From Flavobacterium johnsoniae (GTDB taxonomy: Bacteria > Bacteroidota > Bacteroidia > Flavobacteriales > Flavobacteriaceae): a stretch of DNA of 64,000 bases. Both the position numbers and the translations under genes were made by a program. The notes below the pieces were generated by a model, which saw nothing but the letters and a program-made list of their open reading frames with translations, did not search any database and was not told where the DNA came from. Of this stretch, positions 35,767-44,401 are shown piece after piece (the first letter of the stretch is position 1; every line of letters begins with the position of its first letter). Where the stretch lies: contig NZ_CP103794.1 of assembly GCF_030388325.1 (NCBI RefSeq), positions 4,278,001 through 4,342,000 on the forward strand. The letters run 5' to 3'.

Positions 35767-35874
35767 TTTCGTTATTTTTTCTAGAATTTTTAAGAGTGCG
35801 CTCTTCTTTGTTTTTGTTTCTTCTAAAAGTTCTTCAAGACTTTTAGTTGGTTCTTCTTTTTTCTTCGAATTCAT
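35737..35874 (-). CDS. Small charged protein, 45 aa (hypothetical)
   Basis: ATG at 35874 to TGA at 35737. The product begins MNSKKKEEPTKSLEELLEET and continues with KTKKSALLKILEKI, then ends SKNQPPN. It is rich in Lys and Glu and would form one amphipathic or coiled-coil helix; no signal peptide or Cys. Its stop lies inside the 18-bp hairpin, so transcript end and gene end coincide. That and the coding-like composition suggest a real small gene. It sits alone between the TPR regulator and the protease on the same strand. Function unknown; spurious ORF remains possible. Confidence 0.55.
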   Translation of the reverse strand: MNSKKKEEPTKSLEELLEETKTKKSALLKILEKITKASSKNQPPN

Positions 35875-36036
35875 CAAACGTATTTCTTACAATAGTTTGG
35901 TAAAAGTAGACTGCCTCTTTAAGGCTCGAAAAAAAAGGACTAATGCAAAAACACTCTCATACAAAAAAGTGGTACCAAAAAAACACTCATTTTATTTTAA
36001 ACTAAACAAAATCAAAAGATTATAAAAATATTTATT

Positions 36037-37665
36037 TTACATGTTCTCTGGTTTAAAAGAGTTTAAATAAGTAGAAAGATTTACTTTTTCGTTGGTTAAA
36101 TCGAATTTTTTACGAAGTCTTGTGCGGGCATTTTCTATCGATTTAAAAGATTGTCCTGTAATTTGAGAAATTTCTTTTGTAGTTAAATCTAAATAAAGAA
36201 GCGCGCAAAGTCGGCGTTCTTTTGGAGTAAGAGTCGGATAATCGATTGTCAATTTATCGAAGAATGATTTATGAACTTGTTCGAAACTGATTTCAAATTC
36301 TTTCCAAATATCCGTATTCAAATCTTTTTCAAGGCGTTTTAAAACAATATCAATAGCTTGCTGCAATTCTTTATTTGCTGTTTTAAGTTTGATTTTTTTA
36401 AGGTCAGTCAGAATCTCATTAATATTATCTGTACGATGAATTTCGGACATTGCTTTTCCAACCAAAACCATATTTTTAGCTTCAAGGCTTTGTTTCAGTT
36501 CTTGTTCTTTTGCTTTTAGTTTTTCCTTTTCGAGCTGATTGCTAATATTTCGGTTTCGATAACGAATCAATAGTAGAATTAAAACCAATATTCCAACAAC
36601 CAATATTAATCCAACAACATAATACTTAAACCTTGTTTTCTCTTCAACCAAAGTTCGAATCTGGCTGCGCACTTTATAATCTTGTTCAAGCCTTATTCTT
36701 TCTAGATTTACTGCTTTTTGTTCAATATTTATGCTATCGCTGATGTCATTGTATTTCTGAAAATAATGAACTGCATTTTTATAATCTTCTTTGCCTAAAT
36801 AGGCTTGATAAAGTAATTTATTTAATCTTAAACCTGAAAAACCAAATAGATTATCTTTAGATAATTCTAACGCTTTTTTTGCATTCAGAATCGCTTCGTC
36901 TAATTTTTTTTCTTGAAAATTATATTCAGAAAGTGATTCGTAAGTAAAAGTTTTCAATGAATTATCGATAGAGGTATCCGTAAAAGAAAATGCTTTTTCA
37001 AAATAAAAATCAGCATTTTTCTTGTCTTTCTTTAAACCATAAGCTCTCGCTAAATTGGTATAAACGTAAACTTTTAAAGTATTGTCTTTTAATGTTTTTG
37101 AAATTGCATCGGCTTTATGATAATAATAAAGTGAAGAATCTAAATTTTTACTTAGATAAATTGTACCAATATTGTTTAAGATTTTAACAAGCTTATCCGA
37201 TTCTTTTTTAGATTTCTGATAACGATATACATGCAAAAAATACTGAAGCGCTTTTTTTTCGTTATTACTTTTAGCATAAATAATAGCTAAATTATTTTCT
37301 ACTCTTGCGGCTTCATCTACAATATTGTTGCTTTTATAAATTTCATAAGCCTTAAGATAATATTGCAAGGTAATATCGATAACGTCTTTTGTGTTGTAAA
37401 TTTCTCCTGCTGCGGCATAAACTTTAGCCAAGTTCAAATCTGACTTTTCTGTTTTCTTTGCTTCCGTTTCGGCTAATTCTATATATTTTAATCCTCTTTC
37501 CCAATCAGAATCCTGAAGATTTTCGGCAATTTTTAATGCTAAATCAACTTTTTTCTCATGATTGTCAATAGTATTTAAACTGTCAATCAATTCTTTTGTT
37601 GAAGACTGAGAATGAATCGATAAAGAAAAAAGAATAAAAAATAAAGAAAATAATCGTGGTATCAT
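36037..37665 (-). CDS. TPR-transmembrane-HTH regulator (Bacteroidota type)
   Basis: A 542-residue protein with a signal peptide (MIPRLFSLFFILFSLSIHSQ) and a row of TPR repeats to about residue 320. One membrane helix lies near 348 (YYVVGLILVVGILVLILLLI), followed by a coiled coil and a LuxR-like helix-turn-helix at about 490-530 (LTPKERRLCALLYLDLTTKEISQITG...KSIENARTRLRKKF). Such one-protein sensors keep the TPR part in the periplasm and the HTH in the cytoplasm. Target genes are unknown; the nearest are the sulfatase operon and the small ORF/protease. Confidence 0.88.
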   Translation of the reverse strand: MIPRLFSLFFILFSLSIHSQSSTKELIDSLNTIDNHEKKVDLALKIAENLQDSDWERGLKYIELAETEAKKTEKSDLNLAKVYAAAGEIYNTKDVIDITLQYYLKAYEIYKSNNIVDEAARVENNLAIIYAKSNNEKKALQYFLHVYRYQKSKKESDKLVKILNNIGTIYLSKNLDSSLYYYHKADAISKTLKDNTLKVYVYTNLARAYGLKKDKKNADFYFEKAFSFTDTSIDNSLKTFTYESLSEYNFQEKKLDEAILNAKKALELSKDNLFGFSGLRLNKLLYQAYLGKEDYKNAVHYFQKYNDISDSINIEQKAVNLERIRLEQDYKVRSQIRTLVEEKTRFKYYVVGLILVVGILVLILLLIRYRNRNISNQLEKEKLKAKEQELKQSLEAKNMVLVGKAMSEIHRTDNINEILTDLKKIKLKTANKELQQAIDIVLKRLEKDLNTDIWKEFEISFEQVHKSFFDKLTIDYPTLTPKERRLCALLYLDLTTKEISQITGQSFKSIENARTRLRKKFDLTNEKVNLSTYLNSFKPENM

Positions 37666-37723
37666 TGGTAAAGATCTTAGGGAAAATCAAAATTAGATAA
37701 AAATTTTTCTAGGGAAGAAAAAT

Positions 37724-37755
37724 AAAATCCCATTTCTAACGAGAAACGGGATTTT
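37724..37755 (-). terminator. Terminator of the sulfatase operon
   Basis: A 14-bp stem with one mismatch (37724-37737 with 37742-37755) around AACG, with A and T runs on the flanks, directly after the sulfatase stop. Confidence 0.75.
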
Positions 37756-37776
37756 AAATTGTAATTAACTTTTGTA

Positions 37777-39396
37777 TTATTGTTTAGGATCAACACTCAA
37801 CGGAGGCAGCGATAATTCTTTGCTATTTAGCAATTGTTTAGCTTGCTCTATAGTTCTATATCTTCCAATTTCCATTGGTCCGCCATAAGAACCACTTTGT
37901 TGTGGTCTTGGAGGAATTGCTGCATACGTTTTCATGAGTTCCATAATTACTTGGTCAAAAATTACCATAGTCCAAGTTTTCTCCGTAAAACTGTTCATAA
38001 AAAGATCGTAACGTTCCTGCGGATCCTGCCATAAATCATAAATAGCGGGAACAGTTGCAATATAGGTTTGATCGCCTCTCCAACCCAATTGCTGTCCTGG
38101 CATATCGCTTCCTGCTTGCGCTCCGTTATCTCCTCTTGTATTAAATACGGCTTTCCATTTTCCTATACGAACCGCTCCTGGAGACAATTCATTTTCTGTG
38201 AAGTAAAACCATCTGTCACGAAGCGGTTTTCCTTTTTTAAATAAAACATTTGACATATCATAGCTATCAAAAACCATAGGTTTTCCTTCTCTATCATTTT
38301 TTGGAAGCTCTACTCCTGCAAGTGCTGCAAATGTTGCCATCAAATCTAAACCTCCAACAATATCGTGGCTTACGCTTCCTGCTTCAATTTGTCCTGGCCA
38401 CCAAGCAATTGCTGGTACACGGCTTCCTCCTTCTCTATCAGTTCCTTTTGAACCTCTAAAAGGAGTATATCCTGCATCTGGATGCACATCTTGCCAAGTT
38501 CCATTATCTACAGTATAAATTACAATAGTATTTTCTGCAATACCAAGCTGACGAATTTTATCCATAATACGTCCTACGTTATAATCCATTTCTACAACGG
38601 CGTCACCATATTTACTTTTTGCAGGAGATTTTCCAACAAATTGTTTGGAAGGTAAATTCGGCTGATGGTTTTTAGCAAAATTGATGCACATAAAAAACGG
38701 ATCTTTTGATTTACCATATTCATCAAGCTGTTTCAAATTATTATCTACCATATTTATGTCTAATTCAGCAATATTTTCTTCAGTAACAGGACCTATATCT
38801 CTTGCTGGTTTACCAGCTTCTCCCTCCAAAATTCCTTTTGTAGATTTTTTTATAAATGCTGTAATTTCAGGAGACATATCTGGATTCCATGAAGGAAAAC
38901 AATAGGTATAGGCATTTAAATGATATAATACGACATTCTGCATTTTATCAAAACCATGAGCAATCGGCATTGCATAATCGGCTTCGCCTAAATGCCATTT
39001 ACCAGAAAAATAGGTCTTGTAATTTGCTTTTTTTAGCACAGAAGCCAATGTCCATTCTGCAGCTGGAAGTCCGCCGCCTTGTCCCTGAAAAGCAACTGTT
39101 GTCATACCGCTTCGATTCGGAATACGGCCTGTAATCATAGCTGCTCTTCCTGGCGTACAGCTTGGCTGTCCATAAAAAGACCAAAACTGCATTCCTTCTT
39201 TCGCCATTTTATCTAGATTTGGAGTTGGCATTCCACGCCCGACACCGCCTCCGTAAACACCTAAATCACCCCAACCAGTATCGTCAGAAATAACCATAAT
39301 AATGTTGGGCTTCTTTTTGGTTTGTCCGTTTATAATTCCAATAGAAATAAAACAGAGCAAACTAGTAAAAATTACTTGTAAGTGACTTTTTCTCAT
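37777..39396 (-). CDS. Secreted arylsulfatase-family (S1) sulfatase
   Basis: A 539-residue sulfatase. It has a signal peptide ending near INGQ, the metal-site motif NIIMVISDDTGWGD, and the formylglycine signature CTPGR with Cys80 as the residue to be converted by a maturase. Downstream GKWHLGEADY and VDNGTWQD supply further active-site residues. It is transcribed after the DUF2490 gene. Sulfated substrates in Flavobacteria are usually algal or host glycans, but none is shown here. No maturase gene (anSME) is in this window. Confidence 0.9.
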   Translation of the reverse strand: MRKSHLQVIFTSLLCFISIGIINGQTKKKPNIIMVISDDTGWGDLGVYGGGVGRGMPTPNLDKMAKEGMQFWSFYGQPSCTPGRAAMITGRIPNRSGMTTVAFQGQGGGLPAAEWTLASVLKKANYKTYFSGKWHLGEADYAMPIAHGFDKMQNVVLYHLNAYTYCFPSWNPDMSPEITAFIKKSTKGILEGEAGKPARDIGPVTEENIAELDINMVDNNLKQLDEYGKSKDPFFMCINFAKNHQPNLPSKQFVGKSPAKSKYGDAVVEMDYNVGRIMDKIRQLGIAENTIVIYTVDNGTWQDVHPDAGYTPFRGSKGTDREGGSRVPAIAWWPGQIEAGSVSHDIVGGLDLMATFAALAGVELPKNDREGKPMVFDSYDMSNVLFKKGKPLRDRWFYFTENELSPGAVRIGKWKAVFNTRGDNGAQAGSDMPGQQLGWRGDQTYIATVPAIYDLWQDPQERYDLFMNSFTEKTWTMVIFDQVIMELMKTYAAIPPRPQQSGSYGGPMEIGRYRTIEQAKQLLNSKELSLPPLSVDPKQ

Positions 39397-39439
39397 GATT
39401 TTAAAGTTTAATTATATTGCTATTTTGTTTGTTTTCTTA

Positions 39440-40246
39440 TTAATCTGCACCGCCATCAACACTGTCAAAAGTTTCCCTTTCTTTTGGTCTGATACTGTAT
39501 TTTAAAGACAACATTGGACCGTAATAAACATCAAATTGGTCTCCGTTTGTACGGAGTTGCATTTGCCCAATTATACCTGCCAAAAAGTGAAGGTTGGGCG
39601 TAATTCCTGCACTATAATAAACTGAAAGTCTGAAAATATCAAAGTGTTCTTCAGCATAATCTTTTGATGCGAACTTTAACATAAGCTCTGTGTAATACCC
39701 TAAATTTGGCGCTAGAAACAATGGTTTTTCTTTAGTTTGGCGAAGAAAATGATTTACACCAAACCTTGCTCGTAATCTTGGAATTGTCTGTGGCACGCCA
39801 TTTCTATCATCAAAAAATTTAGTTTCAAAACGGACTTGTTCAAAAATAGATCCCTTTGGCATTGCTTGAGTATAAGTTCCCATTACAATTAATCTGTTCT
39901 CGAGTGTTTTATAATTGCCCATTTCTTCTACGGCATATTTTTGATTATGCGCATATCCGAGCCACAATTTCATATTCTTAAAACCAGAATATACAATCCA
40001 AGGTCTTACTACCACACGCTGCGTATATTCAAACGGATTTGTGGAATTATAAGCTCCTTGCGTAACTAACTGAAAATCGACCTGACCGCTCAAATTCCAT
40101 TTATCATATATCGGAAAAGCAATATCGCCTTCTGAAATAGAAGCAGGAATAAAACCCATAGTATAGGGAGCATCTAATTGGGCGTATATAAAAGATTGGC
40201 AGATAATGCAGAACAAAATAGTAATCGTCTTCTTAATTTTACTCAT
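39440..40246 (-). CDS. DUF2490 outer-membrane-type protein
   Basis: A 268-residue protein with signal peptide (MSKIKKTITILFCIICQSFIYAQ). It has a beta-strand-rich body of the DUF2490 type: WNLSGQVDFQLVTQGAY, VVVRPWIVYSGFKNMKLWLGYAHNQKY, LENRLIVMGTYTQ, FRLSVYYSAGITPNLHFLAGIIGQMQ and MLSLKYSI. It probably forms an outer-membrane barrel. It starts a two-gene operon with the sulfatase 43 bases downstream. Family assignment is from memory of strand patterns; function unknown. Confidence 0.75.
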   Translation of the reverse strand: MSKIKKTITILFCIICQSFIYAQLDAPYTMGFIPASISEGDIAFPIYDKWNLSGQVDFQLVTQGAYNSTNPFEYTQRVVVRPWIVYSGFKNMKLWLGYAHNQKYAVEEMGNYKTLENRLIVMGTYTQAMPKGSIFEQVRFETKFFDDRNGVPQTIPRLRARFGVNHFLRQTKEKPLFLAPNLGYYTELMLKFASKDYAEEHFDIFRLSVYYSAGITPNLHFLAGIIGQMQLRTNGDQFDVYYGPMLSLKYSIRPKERETFDSVDGGAD

Positions 40247-40419
40247 AGCTTTTCTAATTAAAATCTTCAGTACTATTTCATTTCATTTTTATTCTATTCT
40301 GTAGTTAATAGCTTTTTCATTAAAATATGACATTAAAGTCAAATACTAATTCCGACTGATTGTCAAACAATTATCGAGTACTAAATTAATTCTAATCGTT
40401 TGAAGAAAATTTTTAAACA

Positions 40420-40443
40420 TGTTGCAAGTTATAATTTGCAACA
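40420..40443. promoter_or_regulatory. Inverted repeat in the divergent DUF2490/AKR gap
   Basis: TGTTGCAA (40420-40427) and TTGCAACA (40436-40443) form a perfect two-fold repeat with 8-base spacer. It sits between divergent genes in a 366-base gap without ORFs. It could be a binding site for a nearby regulator (AraC, TetR or TPR protein), but no second copy was seen to support this. Confidence 0.4.
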
Positions 40444-40612
40444 AAGTTTTAAAGTTTATAATAGAAGAAAAATATGCGCCAAAAAGACTTTAAATCCAGT
40501 TCTAAAAAATCTTTTTTACAATTACCAGTAATTGGCTTACAATATTCCGTAATCTGCAAACTATTAAAAGTGTATTTGCTTTCAAACTTTGTATTCAATA
40601 AAACTTTAAGAA

Positions 40613-41611
40613 ATGAAAAAGATTAAATTAGGAAATCAAGGATTAATTATTCCTCCAATAGGTTTGGGATGTATGGGAATGACAGGTTTTGAAGAGGCCA
40701 ATATGTATGGTGCAGCAGATGAAAATGAAGCTATAAAAACAATTCATCTTTCGCTAGAAATGGGAGGCAATTTTTTGGATACAGCAGATTTATACGGTCC
40801 GCTAAAAAACGAACAGCTTATAGCAAAAGCTATTGGAAAAGAACGTAACAAATATATTTTGGCTACAAAATTTGGTTGGGAAATTGACGATGCTGGAAAA
40901 GTAACTTGGGCGATAAACGGAAGCAAAAAGTATATCAAAAAAGCGGTAGAACGTTCTCTTAAAAATTTGAATACCGATTATATTGATCTTTATTACATGC
41001 ACCGTCTTGACAAAAATACTCCAATTGAAGAAACGGTTGATGCGATGAGCGATCTTGTTAAAGAAGGCAAAGTGAAATATTTAGGTCTTTCTGAAGTGTC
41101 TTCTGAAACAATTAAAAAAGCACATAAAATTCACCCTATTACCGCTGTTCAAAGTGAATATTCTTTGTTTGAAAGAACCGCAGAAGAAAGAGGCGTGCTA
41201 AAAACGCTTAAAGAATTGGAGATTGGGTTTGTTGCTTATTCTCCTTTAGGACGAGGTTTTTTATCAGGACAAATTCGTTCAATTGATGATCTTCCAGAAA
41301 ATGATTTCCGCAGAGCTATTCCTCGTTTTCAGGAAAATTATTTTCATAAGAATATTGAATTGGTTAAAGCAATTGAAAACATGGCAGAAGAAAAAAACAT
41401 CACTTCATCTCAACTTGCTCTCGCATGGATTATTAGCAAAGGAATTGTGCCTATTCCAGGAACTAAACGCAGAAGTTATCTCGAGCAAAATATAAAAGCT
41501 ACTGCCGTAGAATTAAGTCCAGAAGATCTGCTAAAACTTGAAAGTATTGTACCTTTGGGAACTGATACTGGAGCTCCGTATGACGAATTCAGTATGGGAC
41601 TTCTAGACTAA
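40613..41611 (+). CDS. Aldo-keto reductase
   Basis: A 332-residue NADPH-dependent reductase of the AKR superfamily, close to the YajO/AKR13-like group. The catalytic tetrad is Asp56 and Tyr61 in NFLDTADLYG, Lys86 in LATKFGWE, and His in LYYMHR. The cofactor end SQLALAWIISKGIVPIPGTKRRSYLEQNI is typical. It is followed after 16 bases by an AraC regulator in the same direction, so the pair is probably one unit. The aldehyde or ketone substrate is unknown. Confidence 0.92.
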   Translation: MKKIKLGNQGLIIPPIGLGCMGMTGFEEANMYGAADENEAIKTIHLSLEMGGNFLDTADLYGPLKNEQLIAKAIGKERNKYILATKFGWEIDDAGKVTWAINGSKKYIKKAVERSLKNLNTDYIDLYYMHRLDKNTPIEETVDAMSDLVKEGKVKYLGLSEVSSETIKKAHKIHPITAVQSEYSLFERTAEERGVLKTLKELEIGFVAYSPLGRGFLSGQIRSIDDLPENDFRRAIPRFQENYFHKNIELVKAIENMAEEKNITSSQLALAWIISKGIVPIPGTKRRSYLEQNIKATAVELSPEDLLKLESIVPLGTDTGAPYDEFSMGLLD

Positions 41612-41627
41612 CTTAAAATAAGCGTTT

Positions 41628-42527
41628 ATGAATACTATTGCATCTGTTTCTGCCTTTCATCGCCTGCTTTCTCTTCCAGAACCCAAACATCCAATGGTAA
41701 GCGTTATAAATTTATCGGAAAGCATTTTTTTGGAAGATGAAATCTGGAAAGGATTTACAAATAAATTTTACTGTGTCGCTTTAAAAAGAGACGCAAAAGG
41801 AAAAGTTAGATATGGTCAAGGGCATTACGATTATGATAAAGGAGTATTAAGTTTTACTGCACCTAATCAGGTGCAGTATTTAGATTTTCATAATATGGAA
41901 TGTGGAGCTGGATATCTGCTGATATTTCATGAAGATTTTATTTTAAAACATCCTTTAGCGCAAAAAATACACGATTTTGGATTTTTCTCATATGCTGTAA
42001 ATGAAGCGTTGCATTTATCAGAACAAGAAGAAAAATATCTGATAGAAATTCTCGACAGAATTGACAGAGAATGCCAGCATATCGATCATCATACACAAGA
42101 TATTATTCTATCGCAGATTGATCTTCTTCTAAACTATTCGAGCCGATTTTATGAAAGACAATTTATAACCCGAAAAAACAACAGTCACACTTTGCTTTCT
42201 AAATTTGAAAGATTTATAAATGATTATTATAATGAAAGCATAAAAGAAAAAGGTCTTTTAAGCGTTGGTTTAGCTGCTGAAGCGATGAATCTTTCTCCAA
42301 ATTACCTCAGCGATTTTCTTAAAATACATACCGGTCGCAACGCGAGTGAACATATTTATGAAAAATTGATAAATAAAGCCAAAGAAAAACTATCCGTAAC
42401 CGAATTGTCTGTTAGTGAAATTGCTTACACTCTTGGTTTTGAGCATCCGCAATCGTTTAGCACGCTTTTTAAGAAAAGAACACAAATGGCTCCTTTAGAA
42501 TTTCGAGAAAAAATTAGGAACAATTAA
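41628..42527 (+). CDS. AraC-family transcriptional regulator
   Basis: A 299-residue regulator. The N-terminal half looks like an AraC ligand-binding domain (VLSFTAPNQVQYLDFHNMECGAGYLLIFHEDFIL). The C-terminal 100 residues hold the double HTH, including GLAAEAMNLSPNYLSDFLKIHTGRNASEHI and LSVSEIAYTLGFEHPQSFSTLFKKRTQMAPLEFR. It lies 16 bases after the reductase gene and probably controls it. The effector is unknown. Confidence 0.9.
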   Translation: MNTIASVSAFHRLLSLPEPKHPMVSVINLSESIFLEDEIWKGFTNKFYCVALKRDAKGKVRYGQGHYDYDKGVLSFTAPNQVQYLDFHNMECGAGYLLIFHEDFILKHPLAQKIHDFGFFSYAVNEALHLSEQEEKYLIEILDRIDRECQHIDHHTQDIILSQIDLLLNYSSRFYERQFITRKNNSHTLLSKFERFINDYYNESIKEKGLLSVGLAAEAMNLSPNYLSDFLKIHTGRNASEHIYEKLINKAKEKLSVTELSVSEIAYTLGFEHPQSFSTLFKKRTQMAPLEFREKIRNN

Positions 42528-42575
42528 AATCTGAAAAGGCTTAAATCTACATTAGTAACGATTTTTATATAAGTT

Positions 42576-42605
42576 TTTGCAAGTTCTATTTTTTTTATAT
42601 TTTTG
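42576..42605 (+). promoter_or_regulatory. Promoter of the TetR gene
   Basis: TTTG (42576-42579), an 18-base spacer, then TATTTTTG (42598-42605), matching the Bacteroidota pattern. The last two bases overlap the TetR-type operator. Confidence 0.65.
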
Positions 42606-42619
42606 TATCGATCATTACA
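42604..42619. promoter_or_regulatory. TetR-type operator, first copy
   Basis: TGTATCGATCATTACA is two-fold symmetric in the pattern TGTAnnGATCnnTACA. It overlaps the end of the -7 box and sits 15 bases before the TetR start. A near-identical copy lies before the SDR gene. Confidence 0.65.
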
Positions 42620-42633
42620 AAATAAAATTCAAA

Positions 42634-43215
42634 ATGAGAGGAAGACCAACCCTACATGAAGATTCAAATATTATAAAAAAAGCTCAGGAGATTTTTTGGA
42701 AGAAAGGTTACAACGCAACCTCGCTAAGCGATTTACGAAAAGCTACGGGCGCAGGTGCGGGAAGTTTTTATAATACTTTTAAGAGAGGCAAAAAAGAAGT
42801 TTTTGAAAAAGCCATTCAAGAAAGAAGACTGGCTTTTGATCTTTTTAAGGAAGAATTAAATAGAAGTAAATATCCATTAGAATTAATCAAAGACTTTTTT
42901 AAAAGCATTGCAGACGCAGATAAAAATGAACATCTTAAAGGCTGTATCATTGCTAATACTGTAGTTGAAATGACTTATATTGATGAAGATCTTGAAGCAA
43001 TTTCTGTACAGATATTAAAAGAAGTTGAAGAAATGTTTACCGAAGTTATTAGAGATGAACAGAAAAAGGAAAATATAAAAACGCACACTTCTCCAGAAAT
43101 TCTTGGAAAATATCTTATAACATTTTGGTGCGGACTCAATACACTCCGCAGAATGTATCCTGACAAAAAGGTATTAAGAGAACAAATCGAAATGCAATTA
43201 GCTGTTATCAGCTAA
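42634..43215 (+). CDS. TetR-family repressor
   Basis: A 193-residue regulator starting MRGRPTLHEDSNIIKKAQEI. Residues of about 10-55 form the TetR helix-turn-helix (AQEIFWKKGYNATSLSDLRKATGAGAGSFYNTFK). The C-terminal helices carry GCIIANTVVEM, seen in the YxaF/LmrA or AcrR-like groups. The start at 42634 is chosen because the longer frame from 42577 would begin inside the promoter. The shared operator suggests that it represses itself and the following SDR gene. Confidence 0.9.
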   Translation: MRGRPTLHEDSNIIKKAQEIFWKKGYNATSLSDLRKATGAGAGSFYNTFKRGKKEVFEKAIQERRLAFDLFKEELNRSKYPLELIKDFFKSIADADKNEHLKGCIIANTVVEMTYIDEDLEAISVQILKEVEEMFTEVIRDEQKKENIKTHTSPEILGKYLITFWCGLNTLRRMYPDKKVLREQIEMQLAVIS

Positions 43216-43231
43216 TTTTTTTGAACATTTA

Positions 43232-43247
43232 TGTATCAATCATTACA
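43232..43247. promoter_or_regulatory. TetR-type operator, second copy
   Basis: TGTATCAATCATTACA differs by one base from the copy at 42604. The following bases (AAAATTAAAC) are also like those of copy one. It lies 16 bases before the SDR start. No good TAnnTTTG box is next to it, so how it works here is less clear. Confidence 0.6.
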
Positions 43248-43263
43248 AAATTAAACAAACAAA

Positions 43264-44055
43264 ATGAATTTAAAATTAGAAGGAAAAAAAGCTTTCATCA
43301 GCGGATCAACACAAGGAATTGGTTTTGCAATTGCACAACATTTACTAGCAGAAAATGCAGAAGTTATTATTAATGGAAGAAATAGAGAAAAAACTAAGTT
43401 GGCTGTTCAGAAATTATTAGCTGAATTTCCTAACGCAAAAATTTCTGGGTTTGCAGCTGACTTTGGAAAAAAAGACGAAGTTGAGGAATTAGTACAAAAA
43501 CTAAATGATATTGACATTCTAATTAATAACGTTGGCATTTTCGAATTAAAAAATTTTGAAGAGCTAGAAGATGAAGATTGGTACAAATTTTTCGAAATCA
43601 ATGTTATGAGTTCGATTCGGCTTTCAAAGAAACTTTTACCTTCAATGTTAAACAAAAAAACAGGAAGAATAATTTTTATCTCTAGTGAATCTGGATTAAA
43701 TATTCCGGGAAACATGATTCACTATGGAATCACAAAAGCAGCAATGTCAGCTGTTAGCAATGGTTTATCAAAACTTACGAAAGGCACAGAAGTTACGGTA
43801 AACACCATTCTTGGCGGTCCAACTTACTCGGACGGCGTGGCTGCAACTATAGAACAAATTGCCGCAATGCAAAACCTTAAAGTAGAACAAATGAAAAGCC
43901 TCATCGTACAACAAACCAATCCAGATTCCTTACTGCAACGATTTATAAATCCATCAGAAATTGCTTCATTAGCAGTTTATCTTTCTAGTCCGTTATCAAT
44001 AGCAACTAATGGAGCTACTTTAAGAGCCGATGGAGGTGTTTTAAAAACGATCTAA
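43264..44055 (+). CDS. Short-chain dehydrogenase/reductase
   Basis: A 263-residue SDR. The cofactor motif GSTQGIG is at the N-terminus, NNVG is in the middle, and the active site is YGITK near 154-158 with Ser in IFISSESG. It ends with the usual LSSPLSIATNGATLRADGG. It is probably controlled by the adjacent TetR protein. Substrate is unknown; typical partners in such pairs handle quinones or electrophiles, but nothing in the sequence shows this. Confidence 0.9.
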   Translation: MNLKLEGKKAFISGSTQGIGFAIAQHLLAENAEVIINGRNREKTKLAVQKLLAEFPNAKISGFAADFGKKDEVEELVQKLNDIDILINNVGIFELKNFEELEDEDWYKFFEINVMSSIRLSKKLLPSMLNKKTGRIIFISSESGLNIPGNMIHYGITKAAMSAVSNGLSKLTKGTEVTVNTILGGPTYSDGVAATIEQIAAMQNLKVEQMKSLIVQQTNPDSLLQRFINPSEIASLAVYLSSPLSIATNGATLRADGGVLKTI

Positions 44056-44085
44056 AATTTTACTTTTATCATCATTAAAATCAAG

Positions 44086-44116
44086 AAAGCCAGAAAAATT
44101 ATTTTCTGGCTTTTTT
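44086..44116 (+). terminator. Terminator after the SDR gene
   Basis: A 12-bp perfect stem (AAAGCCAGAAAA with its complement) around ATTA, then a run of T. It ends the TetR-SDR unit. Confidence 0.85.
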
Positions 44117-44121
44117 AATTT

Positions 44122-44199
44122 TTAATTTGAAGTATCTTTTAAAAACCTAATTAATCCTTTCATGTGGGTTTCTTGGTCGTCATACATACTCATATGGTG
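44122..44199 (-). pseudogene. Remnant of an alpha/beta-hydrolase C-terminus (possible)
   Basis: The minus strand encodes HH-MSMYDDQETHMKGLIRFL and stops after KDTSN. The HHMSMYDDQETH pattern resembles the His-containing end of an alpha/beta hydrolase followed by its last helix. No upstream frame matches, since stops occur just before it at about 44203. The short piece looks like a decayed gene. The remaining sequence to 44401 is AT-rich and I see nothing else in it. Confidence 0.35.
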
Positions 44200-44401
44200 C
44201 TATCTGTTAAGTAGTTTTTTTAAATCAGCGCTTTTGTTCTCAAAAGGACTTTCTTTTTTTGCATTCAGTTAGAAAAAAGCATTTCGAAATAAGGTCATAA
44301 ACTATACTTTTAAGTTATTTGAAATTCTAATTTTAAGTATTTATTTGATATTATAGATTTCATTACAAGATATTTAAATAATTCCCTCTGCATTTTTTAA
44401 T

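Noticed and set aside
42604..42619. TGTATCGATCATTACA as another copy of the LacI operator
   Set aside because: Length, spacing and symmetry differ (16 bases, TGTAnnGATCnnTACA), and the second copy before the SDR ties it to the TetR gene instead.
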